From NCBI GenBank assembly GCA_963701385.1, contig CAVOZW010000002.1:124001-188000 (forward strand): a DNA stretch of 64,000 nucleotides. Reading direction: 5' to 3'. The notes below the pieces were generated by a model that was not told the origin of the DNA, made no database searches, and saw only the letters and a program-made list of their open reading frames with translations. Both the position numbers and the translations under genes were made by a program. Below, one piece after another: positions 9,659 through 17,939 of this stretch. The stretch is from B30-G6 sp963701385. GTDB taxonomy: Bacteria > Desulfobacterota > Desulfobacteria > Desulfobacterales > B30-G6. Position 1 is the first letter of the stretch; every line of letters starts with the position of its first letter.

Positions 9659-9667
9659 GTGGAAGGT

Positions 9668-10402
9668 TTATTGTGAGGCTCCCGTTGCAATTGAGATCGC
9701 CTCTGCCAGGTCCAGGCTTTCTGCGTAAAGCGCTTTACCCGTAATAACGCCCGTGACGCCCAAAGGTTCCAACGCAAGGAGGTTGCGAATATCCTGCAGC
9801 GTCGACACACCGCCCGATGCAACAACCGGTATGGATATGGTTTCAGCCAAATATCGGGTTTCTTCGATGTTGGGACCGGTTTGCATCCCATCTCTATGAA
9901 TATCCGTAAAATTGATTGCTGACACACCCTGGGCCTCGAATTGTCTAGCCAGATCCACCGCCTTTGTGCCCGTGATCTCCGTCCAGCCCTCGATCGCCAC
10001 CAGGCCATTGCGCGCATCAATACCCACGACGATGTGACCGGGAAACAGCCTGCAGGCATCCCTGACGAGCTGGGGATTGCGAATGGCTTCGGTACCGATA
10101 ACAATGCGGTATACACCCAATGTTAGATAGGTTTCGATGGTTTTGAGGCTTCGAATGCCGCCGCCAACTTGAACACGGGCATTGACACAGTTTATGATTT
10201 CCCGAATAGATTCCACATTTTGGGGTCGTTTCTGGATCGCGCCATCGAGATCGATTACGTGGATGATGTCCACGCCGAATGTATCCCATTTCTGGGCCAT
10301 GGCGGCGGGATCGTCCGAGTAAACGGTCTCGGCATCCATCCGTCCCTGGGAAAGACGAACACATTTACCGTTTTTGATGTCGACGGCGGGGATAATGATC
10401 AT
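9668..10402 (-). CDS. hisA: Phosphoribosylformimino-AICAR ribotide isomerase (HisA)
   Basis: The protein has 244 residues, the normal length of this TIM barrel. It begins MIIIPAVDIKNGKCVRL with the catalytic aspartate in AVDI. It has the phosphate-binding segments VQVGGGIRSL and VVASGGVSTL, the second catalytic aspartate in INFTDIHRDG, and GVITGKALY. It performs the Amadori rearrangement of ProFAR in histidine synthesis. Its ATG overlaps the stop of the upstream lipoprotein by 4 bases, and hisB lies one gene further up, so hisB, the lipoprotein and hisA form one unit. hisH and hisF, usual neighbours, are not in the window. Confidence 0.96.
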   Translation of the reverse strand: MIIIPAVDIKNGKCVRLSQGRMDAETVYSDDPAAMAQKWDTFGVDIIHVIDLDGAIQKRPQNVESIREIINCVNARVQVGGGIRSLKTIETYLTLGVYRIVIGTEAIRNPQLVRDACRLFPGHIVVGIDARNGLVAIEGWTEITGTKAVDLARQFEAQGVSAINFTDIHRDGMQTGPNIEETRYLAETISIPVVASGGVSTLQDIRNLLALEPLGVTGVITGKALYAESLDLAEAISIATGASQ

Positions 10403-11058
10403 GGTTTTGGAAATGTTAACATCAGGTTTTCAAGGCCGTCGGCAGCCATTTCCCGGGCGCTGAGCCATCGCGCCTTTCTTCTCAAAAAAGCGCCGATTTT
10501 GAGAAAATTCTCCGACAATGACTGCTGTGTCTCTTCAAAAATAGCGCGCCAAAGCACTCGCCCATCCGTCACCCTTGTCAGAAAAAGACTGAAGGATACC
10601 GATGCCGGCGTTTCAACGGAATAACGGGTTCCGACACGTTCCTTGAAGCGGAAGAGATATCCCACAAGGACGGCATCGACCCCATTTGTGTCCCCGAATG
10701 TCCTGACAAGTTCGGTCATCCTGACAGCCCCGTTCTGGTCGGGTTTTAGGTTCAACAGGGTTTCACCCGACTGCTCAGAAAAAATAAAATTTTTATTTCC
10801 GTTAGTTAGGAGCAATTTTTTCAAGTGTTCCGTCATGAATTTAGTGCTCCCTTCCGGTAGCGCCTCGTTCACATGATGCCGATTACAAAAGGCACAATCG
10901 ATACGCACCTTGTCGCCATAGACTGCATACAGGTTTTGAAACGGCATGACCAGGATCGTTTCAACACCGTCCAACACATTGACCGACGAAACGTCTTTGT
11001 GTGGCGTCGCGCAAGAGACCAAGGTCAACAACCCCACTATGAGGAAGATATCACGCAT
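10399..11058 (-). CDS. Putative outer-membrane lipoprotein embedded in the his cluster
   Basis: The protein has 219 residues. A short hydrophobic leader ends in the lipobox LTLVSC, giving Cys16 as the likely lipidated residue. The mature part contains TILVMPFQNL, then GVDAVLVGYLFRFKERVG and VSFSLFLTRVTDGRVLWRA, a pattern seen in periplasmic lipoproteins of the CsgG/GNA1162-like fold. That resemblance is suggestive only. A CAFCNRHH segment holds two extra cysteines. It sits between hisB (31-base gap) and hisA (4-base overlap), so it is co-transcribed with histidine genes although it should be an envelope protein. Confidence 0.8.
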   Translation of the reverse strand: MRDIFLIVGLLTLVSCATPHKDVSSVNVLDGVETILVMPFQNLYAVYGDKVRIDCAFCNRHHVNEALPEGSTKFMTEHLKKLLLTNGNKNFIFSEQSGETLLNLKPDQNGAVRMTELVRTFGDTNGVDAVLVGYLFRFKERVGTRYSVETPASVSFSLFLTRVTDGRVLWRAIFEETQQSLSENFLKIGAFLRRKARWLSAREMAADGLENLMLTFPKP

Positions 11059-11088
11059 CGCTTTTCTAACCTGTATACATCGGCGGAT

Positions 11089-11676
11089 TTACAGGGATCC
11101 TTTTGTTGAATGAACACCTTTGATACGCTCATCGATTGCAGTGGCCATATCGAGGGCTCTGCCGACAGCCTTGAACATGGCCTCGATGATGTGATGCTCA
11201 TTTTCTCCGTATCCAACATCAATGTGCAGGTTCATACCACCACGGGTCGCAAAAGCCCTGAAAAATTCTTTGCCCAATATGGAAAACGATTCCCCTGTTT
11301 TGGGAATATCGGATGGCAGGCGATAAACAAGAAATGGACGCTTGGACAAATCGACAGCAACGGATGCAATGGCCTCGTCCATGGGTGTCACAGCATATCC
11401 GTAACGCCGAATCCCCTCCCGCTTGCCAAGCGCTTGGTCAAAAAGATTCCCCAGCACCAGCCCGACATCTTCAATGGTGTGATGAAAATCTATCTCGATA
11501 TCCCCTTTGGCATGCATGGCCAGATCGAAAAAGCCGTGTGCCGCCATGAGGGTCAACATATGATCGAAAAAAGGAATGCCGATGGCGATATCAGCAATGC
11601 CTGCACCATCAATATTCAGACTGGCTTCAATATGGGTTTCGTTTGTCTTTCTCGAAAGTTCACTTTGACGATCCAT
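11089..11676 (-). CDS. hisB: Imidazoleglycerol-phosphate dehydratase (HisB)
   Basis: The protein has 195 residues, the size of the monofunctional enzyme. Metal-binding histidine motifs are visible: IPFFDHMLTLMAAHGFFDL, IDFHHTIEDVGLVLG and GENEHHIIEAMFKAVGRAL. The substrate-binding arginine context SRKTNETHI is at the N-terminus. It dehydrates imidazoleglycerol phosphate in histidine synthesis using two Mn ions. No HisB-N phosphatase domain is present, so histidinol phosphatase must be encoded elsewhere. It is first in the hisB-lipoprotein-hisA unit and faces away from the PilZ gene. Confidence 0.96.
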   Translation of the reverse strand: MDRQSELSRKTNETHIEASLNIDGAGIADIAIGIPFFDHMLTLMAAHGFFDLAMHAKGDIEIDFHHTIEDVGLVLGNLFDQALGKREGIRRYGYAVTPMDEAIASVAVDLSKRPFLVYRLPSDIPKTGESFSILGKEFFRAFATRGGMNLHIDVGYGENEHHIIEAMFKAVGRALDMATAIDERIKGVHSTKGSL

Positions 11677-11808
11677 TTGTTTGCGTTCCTTTTATCATCA
11701 ATAAAATGAAGCGATTTTTTTTAACATATTGATTTAATTGATCCTATGAGTCCCATTCACGGTTGACATCTATACCATTATCGTATAGAAATCAAGACAA
11801 AGTTCTTT

Positions 11809-12207
11809 ATGTCAGCAACACGGTCACGTTTTATTAATGCTTTCTCGCAATTTATTTCCATGAAGAGTGATCATCTCATGAATGCCATCGAATATTCAGG
11901 TCCTGAAAGGCGGACCTTTGTTCGGATCATCTACAAACCCTCCCAAAGAGCTATCCTGAAAATAGCGTCCTGTGAATTCGAAGTGTTCGATGTCAACGAA
12001 TCCGGCATCCGGTTCGCCAACCCTTCCGCCAAGACGCTGGCGACCTTTGTACGCGGCACATTGGTGTTGCTCAATGGCGAGCGCCTTGAAATCGACGGCA
12101 AAGTCGAATGGTTGCGAAACCGGGAAGTCGGCATAAGCCTCAACTTCATGATTCCTTCGGAAGCCATCGAGAAAGAGCAGCGCTACATTATCCTCAACTG
12201 CGACTAA
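11809..12207 (+). CDS. PilZ-like domain protein
   Basis: The protein has 132 residues. Residues about 30-125 look like a PilZ barrel: an arginine-rich lead-in GPERRTFVRI, then FEVFDVNESGIRF matching the D/NxSxxG box, and the strand VEWLRNREVGISLNF. PilZ domains usually bind cyclic di-GMP through RxxxR and D/NxSxxG. Here the arginine motif is RRTFVR, so binding is plausible but not certain. The start is ambiguous because Met18 and Met25 lack clear Shine-Dalgarno sites, as does Met1. The stop codon forms part of a 9-bp perfect stem-loop (12205-12225). Confidence 0.72.
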   Translation: MSATRSRFINAFSQFISMKSDHLMNAIEYSGPERRTFVRIIYKPSQRAILKIASCEFEVFDVNESGIRFANPSAKTLATFVRGTLVLLNGERLEIDGKVEWLRNREVGISLNFMIPSEAIEKEQRYIILNCD

Positions 12208-12338
12208 ATTCGCTGCGCGAATTTAGGTGTCACGTCTGTGTCGCGCATAGGGATACATCTTTTTAATCCCATGCTGATTGGTCAAGGGAGAAAGAAGCGG
12301 CAACGCCGCGTCAAATAAAATCGTGCAACGATTTTATT
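12205..12338. repeat. Two short perfect stem-loops after the PilZ gene
   Basis: The first hairpin, TAAATTCGC-TGC-GCGAATTTA, spans 12205-12225 and includes the PilZ stop codon. The second, AATAAAATCGT-GCA-ACGATTTTATT, spans 12314-12338. Both have 9-11 bp perfect stems with TGC/GCA triloops, and neither is followed by a T-run, so they are not classical terminators. The rest of the 12208-12567 gap holds no gene and one copy of a 35-base repeat. Confidence 0.5.
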
Positions 12339-12470
12339 GTGGTATTTGGTTCATAGTTTTTTGAGAAGGTTTTGCCATGTTTTGTTTCAAATGGGTTTCA
12401 GCATGCGTTTCAGGCACAACATATGGATGTGCTTGGAAATCGTATATGTGTGGCCCGATAATTGCTTATA

Positions 12471-12505
12471 CCTGAACTGAGCGATTTTCCCCGCAAAGAT
12501 GTACC
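12471..12505. repeat. 35-base dispersed repeat, copy 1
   Basis: This stretch matches 14797-14831 at 31 of 35 positions; both begin CCTGAACTGA and share a GATGT core near the end. Both copies are intergenic, about 2.3 kb apart, in the same orientation. No known family is recognised. Confidence 0.55.
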
Positions 12506-12567
12506 ATGTCAACTGGTTTAACGCTCACTCATTTTCGAAACATTTTCAGGGGAGAAAGGTAGGGTAT

Positions 12568-12987
12568 ATGCTACGCCTGGGATCAAATCTCTTTCAAATG
12601 AGAACCGTGTGCAAAGATGACATTCTTATTTCCAGGCTGAGACTGCTTATTATCATGGCCAAAGCCTACCTGCAAAACGCATCATTAGGAAAATACAGCC
12701 TGCGTTCCATTGTTCGCAACGCCGGACATGTCAACGACTTTCTTTTGGATTGGAATGAACATCTGAACTGTATGGAAAGCGGGCGTAACACTCAAATTAA
12801 CTTGGGCGTCGATCATATTTTCTACCAGCGGATCAAACTATTGTCGATCATGGTAAAATCCATCGCACTGGGGAATCCCCTGGGAATTCATCGTAAAACA
12901 GCCCTCAAGAGCAACATCAACTACATTTCCGAAATCCTGCCACACCTCCTGCCGGCCCATCGAACCACCCTTTGCGTGGTTAAATAG
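12568..12987 (+). CDS. Hypothetical protein
   Basis: Starting from the ATG at 12568, which follows a purine-rich GGGGAGAAAGGTAGGG site, the protein has 139 residues. It is mostly helical and basic with no signal peptide or membrane segment. It contains LISRLRLLIIMAKAYLQNAS and a near-repeat of the same type later (INLGVDHIFYQRIKLLSIM), hinting at two similar helical units. No family is recognised. It stands alone between the PilZ gene and a minus-strand STAS-like gene. Confidence 0.5.
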   Translation: MLRLGSNLFQMRTVCKDDILISRLRLLIIMAKAYLQNASLGKYSLRSIVRNAGHVNDFLLDWNEHLNCMESGRNTQINLGVDHIFYQRIKLLSIMVKSIALGNPLGIHRKTALKSNINYISEILPHLLPAHRTTLCVVK

Positions 12988-13174
12988 TGTCCGTTCAGAA
13001 ATAGGGATTTTCGTTTTTACCAAGGCGGAAGGCAGATTTAGCCCCCAGGCGCCCGCATGAAAGTGCCCTTGGGGTGAACAGTGTGCTATTTTGAGAAGTT
13101 ACATCTTGGCTTCAAACGCCGGCTGAGCGTGAAAAGACCAGTTGTGGATGGGTACTAAATAAGTTCCTTGCTGT

Positions 13175-13447
13175 TCAGTTCAACGACCGCCCAAGGTGCT
13201 TCCCGATAAAGATCACGCCCGGACCGTTGTTGTTAAACTCTGACAATCTGCGCTGTAGCACTTCCTGGCCAAATGGGTGAATGGTGTTCAATTCCGTGGT
13301 GTTGATGAATATCTGATAGTAGCGGTTCTGATTTTCGGTTAAGGCATTGACAAGCTCGGACGCTGAGCTGCCATCAAAGTCGCCGGTAAGTTTTACATGA
13401 AGTGTCTCGGTGGTCTTGTGGGTAAACATATGAAAGTTACTCGCCAT
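13175..13447 (-). CDS. Small STAS-like domain protein
   Basis: The protein has 90 residues, with a good AAAGGAGA ribosome site before the ATG at 13447. The pattern LHVKLTGDFDGSSASELVNAL, then IFINTTELNTIHPFG and GVIFIGKHLG, resembles the alternating strands and helices of STAS/anti-sigma-antagonist folds. The phosphorylatable serine of SpoIIAA-type proteins is not obvious: the SS of DGSSA is at the wrong end and the core reads NTTELN. It may be a binding module, not a sigma switch. No anti-sigma factor or phosphatase gene is nearby. Confidence 0.55.
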   Translation of the reverse strand: MASNFHMFTHKTTETLHVKLTGDFDGSSASELVNALTENQNRYYQIFINTTELNTIHPFGQEVLQRRLSEFNNNGPGVIFIGKHLGRSLN

Positions 13448-13894
13448 GGAATGTCTCCTTTCATTGACCGCAACTCGGATTTTTTGCTGCCTGTGAATTT
13501 AGCTTCAAGATTGACCTTTGCAAGAAGTGTGCACAATAGCGTCACGATCCGATTTTATTTAGTGCGGCGGAATGGCTTCAAGAACCGAAGGTTTCCCGAT
13601 CATCAAAATGCAAGCTTATCCAACAGTTCGGTGACCGACCAAATAGGTCGGCTCCATGTTGAGCAGGTTCATTTTTTAACAGATAAACAAGGGGTTAAGA
13701 GATCAAAAGCGGGGCTCGTTGCCGGGCACTGACAACCCGGATAGTTGGTCCTCAGACAGCAGACAATACACGTTGAGAATGCTGCCATCAAGCGAGCAAT
13801 TTGATCGCTGCCAAGAAAATGTCAGGTGGACTGGATAAATGGGTAACAGACTGGGCACCCCATCTAGGCAATAAATTACATAGCACGATTGCGT
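13448..13894. other. Intergenic gap without a recognised gene
   Basis: No credible reading frame on either strand. A small CCGACC/GGTCGG hairpin (13635-13651) is the only structure seen. Confidence 0.5.
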
Positions 13895-14641
13895 TCAAAT
13901 GGAGGACCATGCTGCATCACCGCTTTCATATGCCTCATCAACCGGCAGCCCCATCTTAGAAGCTTCATACGTCGCCAATTGATCGCATCGTTCATTTCCC
14001 TCATTGCCAGCATGCCCCTTGACCCATCTGAACTGAACATCGTGCCTTTCACACAATACAAGCAGCTTTTCCCACAAATCAGGATTAATGGCGGCTTGCC
14101 TTTTATTCTTCATCCATCCATTGGCCCTCCACCTCTCTGCCCAGCCCTTTGTAATACCATCGACAACATATTTCGAATCGCTGAACAGGGTCACCGAAGT
14201 GCCCTTTTTCAACGAACCCAGGCCCACAATACATGCCATCAACTCCATCCGATTATTGGTCGTCAATCGGTATCCTCCGGAAAGCTCCTTCGTTTTCTTG
14301 CCATTTTGAATGACGACACCATATCCACCAGGACCCGGATTATTGAGGCAGCCGCCATCGGTATAGATGACGATGCTTCCATCTTTAGGGGCTGACATGG
14401 GTTTTGGCTTTGGACTGGTTTTGGCTTTTTGTGGAGGGTCTTTTGGTTTTTTTCTTTGTTTTTTTCCGGTATTGCGCTTGATAAAATCCTCTGCAGCCGC
14501 TTTGGTTGGGAATCCCTTGAACACAGCGCCAGCAAATCCTTTGATCTGGACTTCGGCTCCGGTTTTTCCATACCATTCGGTGAAGATGCCGGGGTTTTTG
14601 CCTACAGCCACAGCATAGAACTTTTTCTTAATGTTTGCCAT
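13895..14641 (-). CDS. rnhA: Ribonuclease HI with N-terminal RNA/DNA-hybrid-binding domain
   Basis: The protein has 248 residues, longer than minimal RNase HI (~155). Residues 1-58 are a caulimovirus-viroplasmin/RNase H1 hybrid-binding domain (FYAVAVGKNPGIF, GFPTKAAAEDFI). Residues 59-87 are a Lys/Pro linker. Residues 88-235 are the catalytic domain with all expected acidic ligands: Asp95 (YTDGGCLNNPGPGG), Glu133 (NRMELMAC), Asp155 (FSDSKYVVDG) and Asp220 (GNERCDQLA), plus His210 (KGHAGN). It removes RNA from RNA-DNA hybrids such as R-loops and primers. The eukaryote-like architecture is known in some bacteria. It begins 10 bases after tRNA-Ala on the same strand. Confidence 0.93.
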   Translation of the reverse strand: MANIKKKFYAVAVGKNPGIFTEWYGKTGAEVQIKGFAGAVFKGFPTKAAAEDFIKRNTGKKQRKKPKDPPQKAKTSPKPKPMSAPKDGSIVIYTDGGCLNNPGPGGYGVVIQNGKKTKELSGGYRLTTNNRMELMACIVGLGSLKKGTSVTLFSDSKYVVDGITKGWAERWRANGWMKNKRQAAINPDLWEKLLVLCERHDVQFRWVKGHAGNEGNERCDQLATYEASKMGLPVDEAYESGDAAWSSI

Positions 14642-14650
14642 AATGCTTAA

Positions 14651-14726
14651 TGGTGGAGATGAGGGGGCTCGAACCCCTGACCTCAGCGTTGCGAACGCTG
14701 CGCTCTCCCAGCTGAGCTACATCCCC
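14651..14726 (-). tRNA. tRNA-Ala (anticodon CGC)
   Basis: A complete 76-nt cloverleaf with encoded CCA. The 5' acceptor strand is GGGGATG, the D arm AGCTCAGCTGGGAGAGC, the anticodon loop TTCGCAA on a CAGCG/CGCTG stem, and the T arm GGTTCGAGCC. CGC reads the alanine codon GCG. A reading frame across it is spurious. Confidence 0.95.
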
Positions 14727-14796
14727 ACATGCACAAATAAGCGACCACCAGCAGCGCCGGTGGACGATCGAAGGTCTCAATGTTGGATTTGTGTCA

Positions 14797-14831
14797 CCTG
14801 AACTGATCGATTTTTCCCGAAAAGATGTGCC
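14797..14831. repeat. 35-base dispersed repeat, copy 2
   Basis: Partner of 12471-12505 (31 of 35 identical). It lies 16 bases before a long inverted repeat in the gap upstream of the YcaO gene. Confidence 0.55.
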
Positions 14832-14846
14832 GAGATCTTGATGGAG

Positions 14847-14906
14847 AAGGGTTCGCAAAAAACGTAGTCATGTCGAAGGATCTGTCGAGATTTTTTGCGA
14901 ACCCTT
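14847..14906. repeat. 16-bp perfect inverted repeat with 28-base loop
   Basis: AAGGGTTCGCAAAAAA (14847-14862) is exactly complementary to 14891-14906. The A/T part of each arm is at the loop side, so it is not a standard terminator in either direction. It sits in the 513-base gap between tRNA-Ala and the YcaO gene. Apart from this and the 35-base repeat, I see nothing certain in that gap. Confidence 0.6.
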
Positions 14907-15239
14907 GATCCGCAAGAGATTGGCGCAGATCGAGACAAAAATCGTTGAGATCACGTTTAAGTTATTTAAACAGCAGAGTCAAGCGAAATTGGACATGGAA
15001 CGCTTCAGGGTATTGTGGGTTTCTTGTCTGCGGTCACGTTTTTATTAGGCCTTCATAGATCAAAAAATCAAACGAGTTGCATGGGATGCATATCATGATT
15101 AGTATAACCATTACAGCTTTCATAAAGTTAACTCAACTTTCGGGTTTCACTTTAAGCTAGAGCGAAATGGGTGATTCAACGTATAAGCGACAATGTTGGC
15201 TTTGATTGCATCGTGAAATGATTTTATGGGGAGAAGCGC

Positions 15240-16974
15240 ATGAGTTACCGAGTCGTTCTGAAAGACGCGATAAAAAGCTACACCGCGGATCAGGACAAAA
15301 TAATGTCCCCACTAGAGACCGTCAAGCGGTTCAGGAAGCGCTTGAAACACGTCGAACTGGACATCCTTGACAAAACCGAAAGGATCGATAACGGCCGTCT
15401 GGGTATTCCGGTATTCTTCAGTCAATGCGGAAAAGACGCCCAGGATGTTATCGGCACCAAAAAACAGATGGGCAAAGGGGGTACCCCTCAGCAGGCTGAG
15501 GCCAGCGCCGTCATGGAACTGGCGGAACGTTTCAGCTTCTTCAGTTTTTGCAAGGACCCGAAAAACTTCACGATAGGCACCCCGGGGGAGATGAAAGAAA
15601 ACGGCCTTGCCTTTGAAGAAATCGCTAAATCGGTTCACGATGATTCAAAAGAACTGCCCATCAGTCGAAAAATCTTTGAAACACTTTCCATGCGATGGAC
15701 CTGGGCTTTCAATCTCACCCGTAACGAACCGGTTTTGATTCCCTTTGACTGGTTTTTTACCATCAACGAATTCAATGGACCCTCTGCCGGTAATTGTGTG
15801 GAAGAAGCTATTTCCCAGGGTATCTGCGAAGTGGTTGAAAGGCATGTCTCTTCCCTGATAAGCCAGGAAAGAATATCGGTACCGGTCATCAGACCCGAGT
15901 CCGCCTCAGATCCCTTGGTAATGGAAATGCTGGGGAAATACAAGGCCAACAATATCCGGCTTTATCTGTCTGATTTTTCTCTCGGCATGGGAATCCCCTC
16001 CATAGGGGTATTGGCCTACGATCCCACCACATTTCCGCAAAAAAGCGAAATCGTCTGGACGGCCGGCACCACCCCCGATCCCCAGAAGGCGTTGAGCCGT
16101 GCCCTCACCGAGACAGCCCAACTGGCCGGTGACTTCGACTCGGGTGCCAACTACGTGGCCAGCGGTCTCCCAAAACTCAAAAATCTGCAGGCTGCCAGGT
16201 TCATTACGGACAATCAAAAGTTTATCGACATCCATGCATTGCCAGATATTTCCAGCCCCAACATCAAAGTAGAGGTCGAAAACTGCATCGCTGCCTTGAA
16301 ACAGAAGGGTTTTGACGTGCTGGTGATCAACACGACCCATCCCCTGCTCGACATTCCGTCATTCTACACCGTAATACCGGGTGCCCATTTTCGTGAAAGA
16401 GCCACCGGAACCAGTGTGGGTATGTTTTCTGCCAAACTCATCACAGAAAGCAATCCACCGGCTAGGGCCTATGCCAGGCTGACAGAGATCGATCGACTGC
16501 TTCCAGAAAAATATTATGTGCCGTTTTATATGGGAACCTGCCTGCTGTCCATGAAACAGCCGCAAAAAGCCCTGCCATTCCTTGAACGATCACTCCAGCT
16601 GGATCCGCCGAAACAGGATGTCGCGAGCATCTATTCATACCTGGGAGTAGCGCACAAGGAAAATGGATGCATGGGAAAAAGCCCTCGATGTCCTCAAGCA
16701 GGGTGAAGCATATGACAAAGAGCGCACCGACATCTACAATCTCATGGGATTCTGTCACTTCAAGCTGAAACAGCATGAAAAGGCCATAGAAAATTTTGCC
16801 AGGGCCCTGGATCTGAATCCAGGTTCTGCCATCGACTATGCCAATATCGGCTCCAATTACCGGGAGATGGGTGAAAATGACAAAGCCATGTACTTCTATC
16901 AAGTGGCACTATCCATAGACCCGTCCATCGAATTTGCCAGGGAAAACCTGGAAAGGTTGAAACATGCCAAGTAA
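15240..16974 (+). pseudogene. YcaO-domain protein with C-terminal TPR repeats, split by a +1 frameshift
   Basis: The first frame (15240-16706) encodes a YcaO domain: the ATP-binding segment GKGGTPQQAEASAVMELAER, then GNCVEEAISQGICEVVERH and ALTETAQLAGDF. From about residue 400 it runs into TPR helices. At 16660-16663 (AAAA) the frame is lost. Removing one A makes the TPR continue in the frame that ends at 16974 (EMDAWEKALDVL, NLMGFCHFKLKQHEKAIENF and further repeats), restoring one protein of about 577 residues. YcaO enzymes use ATP to activate amide backbones, in azoline/thioamide formation or ribosomal protein S12 methylthiolation partnership; this branch's substrate is unknown. A strong GGGGAG site precedes the ATG. 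The frame break may be a sequence error. Confidence 0.85.
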
Positions 16975-17828
16975 ACCGACCAGCCAACATCTTCGGAAAT
17001 GAACACTTTCTGACCACCGCACTTCTGGCGGCGCTTGAGGCTGGTGAAGCCATACAGGAGATCTACCATACCGGCTTTCAGGTTGAGTACAAGGAAGATC
17101 ATTCCCCGCTTACCCTGGCGGACAAAGCCGCTCACGACATCATTGAACAACATCTCCTGGCATTTGACATCCCGATCCTCAGTGAAGAAGGTGAGGCACG
17201 CTCGTTTCAGGAGCGAAAAACCTGGCAAGGCCTGTGGATCGTAGACCCATTGGACGGCACCAAGGAATTTGTCAAAAGAAATGGGGAGTTCACAGTCAAT
17301 ATTGCCCTGGTAAAAGAAGGCACCCCTATCATGGGGGTCGTGTATGCACCGGACAGGGATCTACTCTATTTTGCCATGCAGGATCTGGGTGCTTATAAAA
17401 TTGCCGGACCGGTGATTATCCGCGACTATCAGAATGGATTAGAAACCGGCCGTATCACGCTGGAACATATCTTGGAAACGGCGCAAAAACTCCCCTTGCT
17501 CGACCAGAAGAAAAGACCCTACACCATTGTGGGAAGCCGATCGCATGCAACACCCGATCTGGAGCGCTTCGTGGTAGCTAAAAGAGAAACGTTCGGGGAG
17601 GTTGACTTTATCCCGGCCGGCAGTTCGTTGAAAATTTGTCTGGTGGCGGAAGGCCAGGCCGATATCTATCCCAGACTGGCACCCACCATGGAATGGGACA
17701 CGGCAGCGGGGCATGCCGTTGCTAAATATTCCGGCGCTCGAATCTATGAGTACCCATCAGGACGAGCACTCACTTACAACAAGGAGAACCTGCTCAATCC
17801 CTGGTTTGTTGTGGAACGCAAGCTGTAG
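16964..17828 (+). pseudogene. cysQ: 3'(2'),5'-bisphosphate nucleotidase-like phosphatase (CysQ), frameshifted near its start
   Basis: The inositol-monophosphatase fold is clear: EDHSPLTLADKAAH, PILSEEGE, then WIVDPLDGTKEF (metal site), VGSRSH, and GQADIYPRLAPTMEWDTAAG at the C-terminus. The in-frame open region starts near 16975 without an ATG. The ATG at 16964 reads MPSKPTSQHLRK and then stops at 17000; skipping one A in the AAA at 16997-16999 joins it to NEHFLTTALLAALEAGEAI. Counting only from the TTG inside PLDGT (17250) would delete half the active site, so that start is rejected. CysQ recycles PAP from sulfate assimilation and sulfotransfer. It starts within the last codons of the YcaO gene and is probably co-transcribed with it. 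Confidence 0.85.
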
Positions 17829-17939
17829 GCGTCAGGTCTCAAGCGGCCGCTAGCCTGGGGCGGCCTTCTGGATTCCAAGCATCTCAGCCATTGCGTCTTG
17901 GACTGTTTAGCGCTCAAAACCCAGCAAAGGAATGGTCAT

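Noticed and set aside
13780..13840. Sigma-54 promoter (TTGGCAG ... TTGC) on the minus strand
   Set aside because: The distance between the GG and GC elements is 13 bases, not the required 10.
14628..14858. 76-codon minus-strand frame
   Set aside because: It runs through the complete tRNA-Ala gene; the apparent protein is a tRNA shadow.
17250..17828. Short CysQ starting at TTG within the metal site
   Set aside because: The upstream sequence in the same frame continues the phosphatase fold (SPLTLADKAAH, ILSEEGE), so the true N-terminus lies earlier and a base gain has interrupted it.
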